NCBI RefSeq assembly: GCF_014649395.1
Contig: NZ_BMSY01000002.1
Location: 372,001-436,000, forward strand
Origin: Streptomyces aureoverticillatus
GTDB taxonomy: Bacteria; Actinomycetota; Actinomycetes; Streptomycetales; Streptomycetaceae
Direction: 5' to 3'
Length of the DNA stretch: 64,000 bases
The notes below the pieces were generated by a model, which was not told where the DNA came from, made no database searches, and worked only from the letters and a program-made list of their open reading frames with translations. Below, in pieces: positions 8,501-16,628 of this stretch. Within the stretch, counting starts at the first letter, position 1. Every line of letters starts with the position of its first letter. Position numbers and translations under genes: made by a program.

Positions 8501-9507
8501 GCACGACCCGCGGCGCGGGCCCCTCGGCGTCCGCGTCGGTGCTCGCCATCGACGCGGGCAACAGCAAGACCGACGTCGCGGTGGTCGCGGCCGACGGACA
8601 GGTCGTCGGCGCGGCCCGCGGCGGCGGATTCCGCCCCCCGCAGGTCGGCGTGGAGCCGGCCGTGGACGTGCTGGCCGAGGCGGTGGGGCGGGCGCTCGGC
8701 GAGGCGGGCCTCACCGAGGTCGGCCATGTCTCGGCATGCCTGGCCAACGCCGATCTGCCCGTCGAGGAGCGGGAGTTGGCGGCGGCGGTGCGCCGGCGCG
8801 GCTGGAGCACCAGCGTCGACGTACGCAACGACACCTTCGCGGTCCTCAGGGCGGGTCTGGTCGAGGACGCCGAGCCGCGCGGGGTCGCGGTGGTGTGCGG
8901 CGCGGGCATCAACTGCGTCGGCATGCTGCCGGACGGACGCACCGCCCGCTTCCCGGCGATCGGCAAGATCTCCGGGGACTGGGGCGGGGGCGGGGCCCTG
9001 GCCCAGGAGGCGCTGTGGCACGCGGCCCGCGCGGAGGACGGCCGCGGCGGCCCCACGGCCTTGATGTCGGCCCTCCCCGCCCACTTCGGCCTCCCCTCCA
9101 TGTACGCCCTCATCGAGGCGCTGCACCGGCGCCACATCGAGCCCGCCCGCCAGCACGAGCTGACCCCCGTCCTGTTCGCGACGGCGGCGGCCGGCGACGC
9201 GGTCGCCTGCTCCCTGGTCGACCGCATGGCCGAGGAGGTCGTCGCCATGTCGACGGTGGCCCTGGACCGCCTGGACCTCCTGGAGGAGGCGGCCCCCGTC
9301 CTCCTCGGCGGCAGCGTCCTCGCGGCCCGCCACCGCCGCCTCGACGACGGCATCCGCACCCGCCTCGCCGAGAAGGCCCCCAAGGCGATCCCCCGCGTGG
9401 TGACCGAACGCCCCGTCCTGGGGGCGGCGTTGCTGGGCCTGGACGAGCTGGGGGCACCGGCGGAAGTGCACGCACGCGTGCGGGCGCACTACTCACGCGG
9501 CACCTGA
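8491..9507 (+). CDS. BadF/BadG-type ATPase, N-acetylglucosamine kinase-like
   Basis: A 338-aa sugar kinase of the BadF/BadG/BcrA/BcrD fold. GTG at 8491 overlaps the end of the GH4 gene by 10 nt and has GGGAG 8 nt upstream, which decides the start. The phosphate-1 motif is LAIDAGNSKTDVA. The phosphate-2 region shows GVAVVCGAGINCVG and GDWGGGGALAQEAL, as in GlcNAc kinases. It is the last gene of the sugar operon and is followed by a hairpin at 9508-9522. Probable role: phosphorylating an imported sugar or the product of the GH4 enzyme. GlcNAc specificity is a family guess, not proven. Confidence 0.85.
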   Translation: MGLSTTRGAGPSASASVLAIDAGNSKTDVAVVAADGQVVGAARGGGFRPPQVGVEPAVDVLAEAVGRALGEAGLTEVGHVSACLANADLPVEERELAAAVRRRGWSTSVDVRNDTFAVLRAGLVEDAEPRGVAVVCGAGINCVGMLPDGRTARFPAIGKISGDWGGGGALAQEALWHAARAEDGRGGPTALMSALPAHFGLPSMYALIEALHRRHIEPARQHELTPVLFATAAAGDAVACSLVDRMAEEVVAMSTVALDRLDLLEEAAPVLLGGSVLAARHRRLDDGIRTRLAEKAPKAIPRVVTERPVLGAALLGLDELGAPAEVHARVRAHYSRGT

Positions 9508-9522
9508 CCCCCGTCACGGGGG
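9508..9522 (+). terminator. Short GC hairpin after the sugar operon
   Basis: CCCCCG-TCA-CGGGGG begins directly after the stop codon of the kinase gene. There is no T tract, as is common for streptomycete terminators. Confidence 0.45.
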
Positions 9523-9596
9523 CCCGCCCTTACTACCTGCCGGAACGTTCCCGGCAACGCAGTTTCAGCCCGTCGAGGGGGTCCCTCCCTGCTCTT

Positions 9597-9695
9597 CAAG
9601 GGCTTGGGGGAGTTTGAGGACGAGGCCGTTCAGGCCGATAGCGGGGGTCCAGGGGGCGGCAGCCCCCTGGTTACGGGAAGGGGCGGGACTGGGGC
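9597..9695. repeat. Dispersed repeat, copy D (inverted)
   Basis: The reverse complement of copy A: GAGGACGAGGCCGTTCAGGC followed by a GGGGGCGGCAGCCCCC hairpin and GGAAGGGGCGGG. It fills the 9508-9886 gap between the sugar operon and the signalling island. The rest of that gap (9700-9886) probably holds the island promoter, but I see no clear -35/-10 pair beyond a GATACT near 9823. Confidence 0.75.
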
Positions 9696-9886
9696 GCACC
9701 CCGCGAGGGCACCACCCCGGCCGGAACCGAACACACGCGCCCCGCGTGTTCAAAGGTGCCCACCGACCACGAATCCGCACAAGATCAGGTCAAGGCCTGT
9801 GCGGATGTCAGCCCCGGCGGCGATACTTGCGGCCGGAAGGAAGGGCCGCCCGCAGACCAGAAGACCAAGGGGGAGGTCGAGGTCAG

Positions 9887-11374
9887 GTGACACACCCACC
9901 AAAAGCACCACCGCACACGCCCAAGCCGACCCAACCACCGCTGCCGGCCCAGGCAGCGGCACGGACGGGGACACCGGCGGGGCCACCGGCCGGGCCACCG
10001 CAGCAGGCGCCCACGCCGGAGAGAAGCACGGCGTGGGCCGAGGGCGTGGACCGCCTGCGCGCGGCGGCGACCACCGAGCCGGGGAGGCTGCGCGCGATCG
10101 GCGCCCTCCTCGCCGCCCTGGTCCTCGCCTTCGGCGCGATCACCACCTGGCAGACGACCTCCCGCGCGGACGCCGCGGACCGCGTCCTGAACCGCAGCCA
10201 GCCGCTGAGCAACGACGCCGCCGCGATCTACCGCTCGCTGGCGGACGCCAACACGGCCGCGTCCAGCGGCTTCCTGGCCGGCGGCCAGGAGCCCGCGAAG
10301 GTCCGCGAGCGGTACCGCCGCGACATCGACCGGGCCAGCGAGAAACTCGCCACGGCCGCGGCGAACGCGGGCTCGGACTCCTCCTCCGCGGCGTCCGTGA
10401 GCGAACTGAACAAGCTCCTGCCGCAGTACACGGCCCTCATCGAGCGCGCCCGCGCCAACAACCGCCAGGGCCTGCCGCTCGGCGGCGCCTATCTGCGGTA
10501 CGCGAACGACACGATGCAGACCCAGATGCTCCCCGCCGCCGAGAAGCTCTACAAGGCGGAGAACAAGCGCCTGAACGACGACTACGCCGACGCCAAGCCC
10601 TACCCCTGGCTCGCGATCGCCTTCGGCGTCGCCGCGCTCGCCGCCCTGGGCTGGGCCCAACGCCGCAACTACCGCCGTACGAACAGGGTGTTCAACACCG
10701 GCCTGCTCGCCGCCACGACGGCCGCCGCGGTGGCGCTCCTGTGGCTCCTGGGCGGGCACACCTTCGCCCGCTCCGGCCTGAACGAGTCGTACGAGGACGG
10801 CGTGAAGTCCCTGAACGTCCTCAACGACGCCCGCATCAGCTCCCTGAAGGCCCGCAGCAACGAGAACCTGACGCTGGTCAGCCGCGGCGCCGAGACCGTC
10901 GCCGTGGGCAGCGCCACGAAGGACAAGTTCGACGTGGCCTACCAGCGGCAGATGGCGCGGCTCGCCGGCGACCGGAACGGCAAGGACGGCGGCGGCCTGC
11001 TCGACGAGGCCGCGAGGCTCGCCGACGACGAGTCGGGCGAACGCCCGGTGGAGACGGCCGCGAAGAACGTGACCGAGTGGAAGGACCGCCACAAGTCGGC
11101 CCGCGCGAGCGACGACGCGGGTGACTACGAAGGCGCGCTCGACGCGGTCATCGGCGCCGAGAGCGGCGAGGTCGCATCCACGGGCGCATCGTTCGACAAC
11201 GTCGACGCGGCGCTCGACGTCGCGCTCGCGCACGAGCAGCGCGAGTTCAGGAGCGCCGCTCAGGACGGCAAGAGCGCGATGGCGGGCCTGCCGGTGGGCG
11301 CCGCCGTGCTCGCGGTGCTCGGCGCGGCCGCCGCCGTGCTCGGCATCGGCCGCAGGCTTTCGGAGTACCGGTGA
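9887..11374 (+). CDS. glnX: GlnX-like four-helix membrane sensor protein
   Basis: A 495-aa membrane protein. GTG at 9887 (VTHPPKAPPHTP) follows GGAGG/GAGG; longer frames enter the repeat. A Pro-rich cytosolic N-terminus (1-65) is followed by helix 1 (about 67-88), a first extracytoplasmic domain (88-241), paired helices 2 and 3 (about 241-258 and 272-290), a second extracytoplasmic domain (290-465) and a last helix (465-487). Both outer domains are Ala/Arg/Asp-rich and helical, like sensor four-helix bundles. Position upstream of a GlnH-like protein and PknG mirrors mycobacterial glnX-glnH-pknG, where GlnX passes the amino-acid signal from GlnH to PknG. The name rests mainly on topology and context. 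Confidence 0.78.
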   Translation: MTHPPKAPPHTPKPTQPPLPAQAAARTGTPAGPPAGPPQQAPTPERSTAWAEGVDRLRAAATTEPGRLRAIGALLAALVLAFGAITTWQTTSRADAADRVLNRSQPLSNDAAAIYRSLADANTAASSGFLAGGQEPAKVRERYRRDIDRASEKLATAAANAGSDSSSAASVSELNKLLPQYTALIERARANNRQGLPLGGAYLRYANDTMQTQMLPAAEKLYKAENKRLNDDYADAKPYPWLAIAFGVAALAALGWAQRRNYRRTNRVFNTGLLAATTAAAVALLWLLGGHTFARSGLNESYEDGVKSLNVLNDARISSLKARSNENLTLVSRGAETVAVGSATKDKFDVAYQRQMARLAGDRNGKDGGGLLDEAARLADDESGERPVETAAKNVTEWKDRHKSARASDDAGDYEGALDAVIGAESGEVASTGASFDNVDAALDVALAHEQREFRSAAQDGKSAMAGLPVGAAVLAVLGAAAAVLGIGRRLSEYR

Positions 11375-12468
11375 TGGGGGGCGCGCGGACGATGCGTACG
11401 CGACCTGACGAGACGGAACAGCACGACGCCGCGGCGGACGGGCCCGCGGTGAGCCGGCGCGCGGCGGCCCGGCGCCGCGGCGCCGCGGCGCTGCGCGGCT
11501 GGGGCGGCGTGGCCTCGATGGCCCTCGCCTGCCTCCTGGCGACCGCACTCGTCCTGGCCCTGCCGCAGCTGCGCGGCGACACCGGCGGGGGCGGCGACGG
11601 GGGGCCGTCCGGGGGCGACCGCCTGACGCAGGCCGCGCCCGCCCGCGCGGACGACTGCGAGTCCCCCGAGAGCAGCCTGCGGCCCTCCCCCAAGGACGGC
11701 CCGACGATCGAGAAGATCAAGCAGCGCAAGGTCAAGAAGCTCATCGTGGGCGTCGACCAGAACAGCTACCGCTGGGGCTACCGCGACCCCAACAAGGGAG
11801 TGGGCAAGCTGGAGGGCTTCGACATCGACCTGGCGCACGAGATCGCCGAGAAGCTGCTCGGCGACCGCGACGCCGTGGTGTTCCGCGCGATCCCCACCAA
11901 CCAGCGCATCCCGGCGATCCAGAGCGGCCAGGTCGACATGGTCGTCCGTACGATGACGATCAACTGCGACCGCATCAAGGACGTCGCCTTCTCCACGGCG
12001 TACTTCGAGACCGGCCAGCAGGTCCTCGCCCCCAAGACGTCCGACATCACCGGCTACAACGAGACACTGAAGGGCAAGAAGGTCTGTTCGGCCGCGGGCT
12101 CGACCGCGGAGTCGGCACTCAAGGAGAAGAGCTTCGGTGCCGACATCAGGACCACGGTGCCGAACCAACTCGACTGCCTGGTAAGGCTCCAGCTGGGCGA
12201 GGTGGACGCGGTGGTCACCGACAGCGCGCTCGCCGCGGGCCAGGCCGCGCAGGACCCGACGGTGCAGCTGAAGGGCAAGGAGCCGTTCACCACGGAGTAC
12301 TACGGCGTGGCGATGAAGAAGGACGCCGACGACCTCGTGCGGCGCGTCAACGACGTACTGGACGACTACCGCAAGGACAAGGACGGCTGGCGGCACTCGT
12401 ACAACAAGTGGCTCGCCGCCGACCTGGGCACATCGGCGGGCCCGCCGAACCCGAAGTACAAGGACTGA
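11371..12468 (+). CDS. glnH: GlnH-like amino-acid binding protein
   Basis: A 365-aa periplasmic-type binding protein of the family-3 (glutamate/glutamine) class. It starts with GTG at 11371 in a GTGA overlap with the stop of glnX. A basic cytosolic segment precedes a hydrophobic helix at about 46-65, without a clean lipobox, so it may be a signal anchor rather than a lipoprotein. The domain (about 115-355) shows KLIVGVDQNSYRWGY, the LEGFDIDLAHEIAEKLLG signature and IQSGQVDMVVRTMTI with the ligand Arg. In mycobacteria the equivalent protein binds Asp/Glu and is not part of a transporter; no ABC permease is present here, which supports a sensing role. Confidence 0.85.
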   Translation: MMGGARTMRTRPDETEQHDAAADGPAVSRRAAARRRGAAALRGWGGVASMALACLLATALVLALPQLRGDTGGGGDGGPSGGDRLTQAAPARADDCESPESSLRPSPKDGPTIEKIKQRKVKKLIVGVDQNSYRWGYRDPNKGVGKLEGFDIDLAHEIAEKLLGDRDAVVFRAIPTNQRIPAIQSGQVDMVVRTMTINCDRIKDVAFSTAYFETGQQVLAPKTSDITGYNETLKGKKVCSAAGSTAESALKEKSFGADIRTTVPNQLDCLVRLQLGEVDAVVTDSALAAGQAAQDPTVQLKGKEPFTTEYYGVAMKKDADDLVRRVNDVLDDYRKDKDGWRHSYNKWLAADLGTSAGPPNPKYKD

Positions 12469-12469
12469 A

Positions 12470-12509
12470 ACCGAAGGACACCGAAGGACACCGGAGTACA
12501 CCGAAGTAC
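12470..12509 (+). repeat. Four tandem 10-nt repeats between glnH and the next gene
   Basis: Four head-to-tail copies of ACCGAAGGAC/ACCGRAGTAC fill the start of the 99-nt gap. The last coding bases of glnH (CCCGAAGTAC) resemble the same unit, so the array may have grown out of the 3' end of the gene. Confidence 0.8.
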
Positions 12510-12567
12510 GGGGACTGGCAGTCAAGTTCGAGAGCTGAGAAGTCAACGCAGAGCGGAGAGGTGATCG

Positions 12568-13887
12568 ATGAGCGTCGCGGGACCCCCCGGCCCTGTGATG
12601 GACCGGGACGAGGTGGACCGTGCGCTGGTGCGGCTCGACGCCGAGCACGAGGCGATCGAGACGTCGCTCCTCGCCCTCCAGGACCACGCAGGCCGCCGCC
12701 TCCTCGAAGGCGCGAAGCTCACCGGCACCACGCACGAGCGCTGGCTCGCCACCGAACGCCAGATCACGCTCCTGTGGACGTACTTCGACGCGTACGCGGG
12801 CGCGTTGAACACGGCCCGCGAGGTGCGCGAGCGCAGGCGCTGGCCCAACCGCGACGACCTCGTCGAGCTGACCCGGCTGCTGCGCGGCCGGAGCGTCACC
12901 GTCGCGGGCGGCTCGTCGTCCGGCGCCGCGCCGTCGATCACGGGCCCCGCGAAGCTCACCGAGGAGTTCACGCTCGAAGAGCTCGTCGCGCGCATGAACG
13001 ATCTGTACGCGCACTCCCTGGACCTGGTCGTCGCCGCCGACGCCGTGTGGTCCGCGCTGCCCGCCCGCATCGACCTGCTCGCCGCCGAACTGCAGCGCAC
13101 CCGCCAGCTCGCGCACTCCGTGGGCGTCCGCCCCGGCGAGCACCCGTCGGGCGACGACCTGGAGCGCATCACGCACGAGCTGACCGCCCTGCGCGAGCAG
13201 GTGATCTCCGACCCGCTGGCGTTCTGGCAGCCCACGCGCGGCAGTTCGGCCCCCGGCGGCGGCCGCCCGCACACCGACCGCTACGACCACGCGGCCCGCG
13301 CCCTGGAGGACGTGCGCCGCGAGATCGACGCCGTGCTCACGGTCCGCCAGGACGCCGAGGCGCGCCTGGGCAGGCTGCGCGACGTGCTGTCCCGCGCGGA
13401 CCGCACGCTCGCCGAGGCCCGCTCCGCGCGCGGCGAGGTGCTCGCGAAGATCGCCGCGTCCGAGGTGCCCGCCGTCTCCGGGCCGCCCACGGCGCTCCAG
13501 GAGCAGCTCGCGATGGCCGCCGACTACCGCAGGAACGCCCAGTGGCACCGCCTCTCCCCGCTCCTGGAGTCCCTGGAGCAGAAGGCGGAGGACGAACTGC
13601 TGCGCGCCCGCGAGTCGTTGACGGCCGTCACCGCGCCGCTCGCGGTCCGAGCGGAGCTGCGCGGCCGCCTCGACGCGTACAAGGCGAAGGTCGCCCGGCA
13701 CGGCCTCGCGGAGGACCCGTTCCTCATCGAGCGGTACGACGCGGCGCGCCGCATGCTGTGGAGCGCGCCCTGCGACCTGCGCGTCGCCGAGGACGCGGTG
13801 CTCCGCTACCAACGGGCGGCGGCCGACGCGCTGGCGTCCCGGGTCCCGCAACAGGGCGGGCCCACCGACCGCAGGGGGGAAGCATGA
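12568..13887 (+). CDS. Coiled-coil protein of unknown function in the pknG operon
   Basis: A 439-aa soluble, predominantly helical, Arg/Ala/Glu-rich protein. ATG at 12568 follows GGAGAGGTG at about 6 nt. Long heptad-like stretches are visible, for example ERITHELTALREQVISDP and LEDVRREIDAVLTVRQDAEA, with a conserved-looking aromatic part, LLWTYFDAYAGAL, near residue 70. There is no signal peptide, membrane segment or catalytic motif. It ends in an ATGA overlap with pknG, so it is co-translated with the kinase. An adaptor or scaffold linking the membrane sensor to the kinase is an inference from position only. Confidence 0.82.
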   Translation: MSVAGPPGPVMDRDEVDRALVRLDAEHEAIETSLLALQDHAGRRLLEGAKLTGTTHERWLATERQITLLWTYFDAYAGALNTAREVRERRRWPNRDDLVELTRLLRGRSVTVAGGSSSGAAPSITGPAKLTEEFTLEELVARMNDLYAHSLDLVVAADAVWSALPARIDLLAAELQRTRQLAHSVGVRPGEHPSGDDLERITHELTALREQVISDPLAFWQPTRGSSAPGGGRPHTDRYDHAARALEDVRREIDAVLTVRQDAEARLGRLRDVLSRADRTLAEARSARGEVLAKIAASEVPAVSGPPTALQEQLAMAADYRRNAQWHRLSPLLESLEQKAEDELLRARESLTAVTAPLAVRAELRGRLDAYKAKVARHGLAEDPFLIERYDAARRMLWSAPCDLRVAEDAVLRYQRAAADALASRVPQQGGPTDRRGEA

Positions 13888-16628
13888 GCGAGCAGACCGG
13901 CGGACAGCGGCCCTGTCAGCGGCCCAAGTGCACGGGTTCGTACGAGGACGTGGGCGGCGGCGAGCTGTACTGCGACACGTGCGGCCTGGCCCCGGTCGTG
14001 TCCGCGAGCGGCATGGTGGGCTCCCCGGCGACGGGCGTCACGGTCGGCGGCCGCAGTGGGCGCAGCGGCCGGGGCTCGCGCAGTTCGCGCGGCTCGGCGA
14101 GCACCGGAACCCGCGGGAGCACCCGCTCCTCGCGGTCCTCGTCGTCGCGCCGCTCGGTCTCGGGGCGGCTGTCGCGCTCCCTGTCGGAGGGCACGTCGGC
14201 GCGGTCGGCGTCGGTGCGCAGCTCGGGCTCGTCGACGGCCTCGTCGGCCCGCGGCAGGCTGGGCGTCGGTCTGGTGTCGGTGCCGCAGGTGCCGCGCCCG
14301 GACCCGCGCGGCGCGGTGCAGGAGAAGCCCGAGGTGCCCGAGAGGAAGCGGTTCTGCTCGCGCTCCGACTGCGGCGCGCCGGTGGGCCGCGCGCGCGGGT
14401 CGCGCCCCGGGCGCACGGAAGGTTTCTGCACGAAGTGCGGTCACCCCTACTCGTTCGTGCCGAAGCTGAACCCGGGCGACATCGTGCACGGCCAGTACGA
14501 GGTCGTGGGCTGTCTCGCGCACGGCGGGCTCGGCTGGGTGTATCTCGCCGTGGACCGCGCGGTGTCCGACCGCTGGGTGGTCCTCAAGGGCCTGCTCGAC
14601 ACCGGCGACCAGGACGCGATGGCCGCCGCGATCTCCGAGCGGCGCTTCCTCGCCGAGATCGAGCACGCCAACATCGTCCGCATCTACAACTTCGTCGAGC
14701 ACCTGGACCAGCGCACCGGCTCCATGGACGGCTACATCGTCATGGAGTACGTCGGCGGCAAGTCCCTCAAGGAGATCGCCAACAGCCGCCGCACGCCCAC
14801 CGGCAAGCGCGACCCGCTGCCCGTCGAGCAGGCCTGCGCGTACGGCATCGAGGCCCTGGAGGCCCTCGGTCATCTGCACAGCCGCAACCTGCTGTACTGC
14901 GACTTCAAGGTCGACAACGCCATCCAGACCGAGGACCAGCTCAAGCTGATCGACATGGGCGCGGTCCGCCGGATGGACGACGACGAGTCGGCGATCTACG
15001 GCACGGTGGGCTACCAGGCGCCGGAGGTCGCCGAGGTGGGGCCGTCCGTGGCCTCGGACCTCTACACGGTGGCGCGCACCCTGGCCGTGCTGACCTTCGA
15101 CTTCCAGGGCTACACGAACGTCTTCGTGGACTCCCTGCCCGACCCCGACAACATCGAGGTCTTCCGTACGTACGAGTCGTTCTACCGGCTCCTCGTGCGC
15201 GCCACGGACCCCGACCCCGCGCGGCGGTTCGGCTCCGCCCAGGAGATGGCCGAGCAGCTGACCGGCGTCCTGCGGGAAGTCGTGGCGCTGCAGAGCGGGC
15301 GGCCGCGGCCGGCTCTCTCGACGCTCTTCGGGCCCGAGGTGAAGGTCACGGACACGGAGTTGTTCGCGGAGCTGGTCGGGGACGTCTCGGCGCTGGGGGC
15401 GCGGGAGTTCGGGCCGGGGATCGGGGAACGGTTGGGGTTTGGGGCGGGGGGCGGGGCTGAGGAGCCGGATGCCTTTTCGGGCGGTGGAGGCGCCGGGAGC
15501 GGGGGCGGCGCCGGCGCGCTGTCCGGGGGAGCCGCTGGTGCGCTGCTCGGCGGAGCCGGAGGGAACGCACCCGGCGGAGCCGGGGAGACCGCCCACGGCG
15601 GAGCCGGGGAGAACGGTGCCAGGGGAAACGGTGCCCCGGCCGCCTCCATGGTGCGGCCGCTGGACGCCCCCGCGGCGGCGCTCGCCCTGCCCGTGCCCCG
15701 GGTCGACCCCGGGGATCCCAACGCCGGTTTCCTCGCCGGTCTTGTGGACTCCGCGGGCGGCGAGCTGATCGCCGCGCTCGGAGCCGCGCCCGCGACCTCC
15801 CCCGAGCTGCGCCTGCGCGAACTGCGGGCCCGCCTCACCATGGGCGAACTGGGCCCCGCGGGCCAGGCGCTGGAGTCCCTGGAGATCGACCACCCCGACG
15901 ACTGGCGGGTGATCTGGTACCGCGGCGTCGCCTCGCTCACCACCGGCGAGCACGAGATCGCGGCGCTCTCCTTCGACGCGGTGTACGACGCGTTCCCGGG
16001 CGAGCCCGCGCCCAAGCTCGCCCTCGGCGTCTGCGCGGAGGTGCTCGGCCAGTTGGACAACGCCGCGGAGTACTACCGCCTGGTGTGGACGACCGATCCG
16101 AGCTATGTCAGCGCGGCGTTCGGGCTCGCCCGGGTGCAACTCGCCTCGGGCGACCGGAGCGGCGCGGTGCGCACCCTGGAGTCCGTGCCGGAGTCCTCGA
16201 TCCACTACACGGCGGCCCGCGTCGCCGCCGTGCGGGCGCGGCTCCGGCAACGTATGACGTTCGACACGACGGCCGGGCCGGGCGCCCGGTTCCTGGACGA
16301 CCTGACGGCCGCCGCCGGGCAGGTCGAGGCGCTCGCGGGCTTCGGCCTCGACGCGGTGCGCAGAGAGCGGCTCTCCACCGAAGTCCTCGGTACGGCGCTC
16401 GACTGGGTACTCTCCGGTAGCCACTCTGGCCACGCCTCCGCGCCACCGGCCGCCGCCGGCGACGGTCGTACGGGGACGGTCCTGCTCGGCAGCGAGCTGG
16501 ACGAGCGCGGTCTCCGGTTCGGTCTGGAACGGTCGTACCGAACGCTTGCCCGGCTCGCACAGGGTGGCGAGGAAAGGATCGAACTGGTGGAACGGGCCAA
16601 CCGTTTCCGCCCTCGGACGTGGGTGTGA
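13884..16628 (+). CDS. pknG: PknG-type serine/threonine protein kinase with two zinc ribbons
   Basis: A 914-aa kinase, starting at ATG 13884 in an ATGA overlap. An N-terminal cysteine cluster (C11, C16, C30, C33) precedes a Ser/Arg/Gly-rich linker (45-150) and a second cluster (C158, C163, C182, C185) in the rubredoxin-like position of mycobacterial PknG. The kinase domain (about 195-470) has the PknG-specific glycine loop LAHGGLGWVYLAVD, catalytic Lys235, the YCDFKVDN loop (Asp340) in place of HRD, and metal Asp357 in DMG. A Gly-rich linker (about 515-590) leads into C-terminal TPR-like helices. It is longer than mycobacterial PknG (about 750 aa) because of the extra ribbon and linkers. It should phosphorylate FHA-type regulators in response to the GlnH/GlnX signal. 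Confidence 0.93.
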   Translation: MSEQTGGQRPCQRPKCTGSYEDVGGGELYCDTCGLAPVVSASGMVGSPATGVTVGGRSGRSGRGSRSSRGSASTGTRGSTRSSRSSSSRRSVSGRLSRSLSEGTSARSASVRSSGSSTASSARGRLGVGLVSVPQVPRPDPRGAVQEKPEVPERKRFCSRSDCGAPVGRARGSRPGRTEGFCTKCGHPYSFVPKLNPGDIVHGQYEVVGCLAHGGLGWVYLAVDRAVSDRWVVLKGLLDTGDQDAMAAAISERRFLAEIEHANIVRIYNFVEHLDQRTGSMDGYIVMEYVGGKSLKEIANSRRTPTGKRDPLPVEQACAYGIEALEALGHLHSRNLLYCDFKVDNAIQTEDQLKLIDMGAVRRMDDDESAIYGTVGYQAPEVAEVGPSVASDLYTVARTLAVLTFDFQGYTNVFVDSLPDPDNIEVFRTYESFYRLLVRATDPDPARRFGSAQEMAEQLTGVLREVVALQSGRPRPALSTLFGPEVKVTDTELFAELVGDVSALGAREFGPGIGERLGFGAGGGAEEPDAFSGGGGAGSGGGAGALSGGAAGALLGGAGGNAPGGAGETAHGGAGENGARGNGAPAASMVRPLDAPAAALALPVPRVDPGDPNAGFLAGLVDSAGGELIAALGAAPATSPELRLRELRARLTMGELGPAGQALESLEIDHPDDWRVIWYRGVASLTTGEHEIAALSFDAVYDAFPGEPAPKLALGVCAEVLGQLDNAAEYYRLVWTTDPSYVSAAFGLARVQLASGDRSGAVRTLESVPESSIHYTAARVAAVRARLRQRMTFDTTAGPGARFLDDLTAAAGQVEALAGFGLDAVRRERLSTEVLGTALDWVLSGSHSGHASAPPAAAGDGRTGTVLLGSELDERGLRFGLERSYRTLARLAQGGEERIELVERANRFRPRTWV

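Noticed and set aside
9614..9887. 91-residue N-terminal extension of the GlnX-like protein
   Set aside because: It is encoded by the inverted dispersed repeat and shows no protein-like composition; GTG 9887 has a suitable site.
11260..13851. Reverse-strand open frame of 863 codons opposite glnH and the coiled-coil gene
   Set aside because: Shadow frame: low-complexity composition and no domain.
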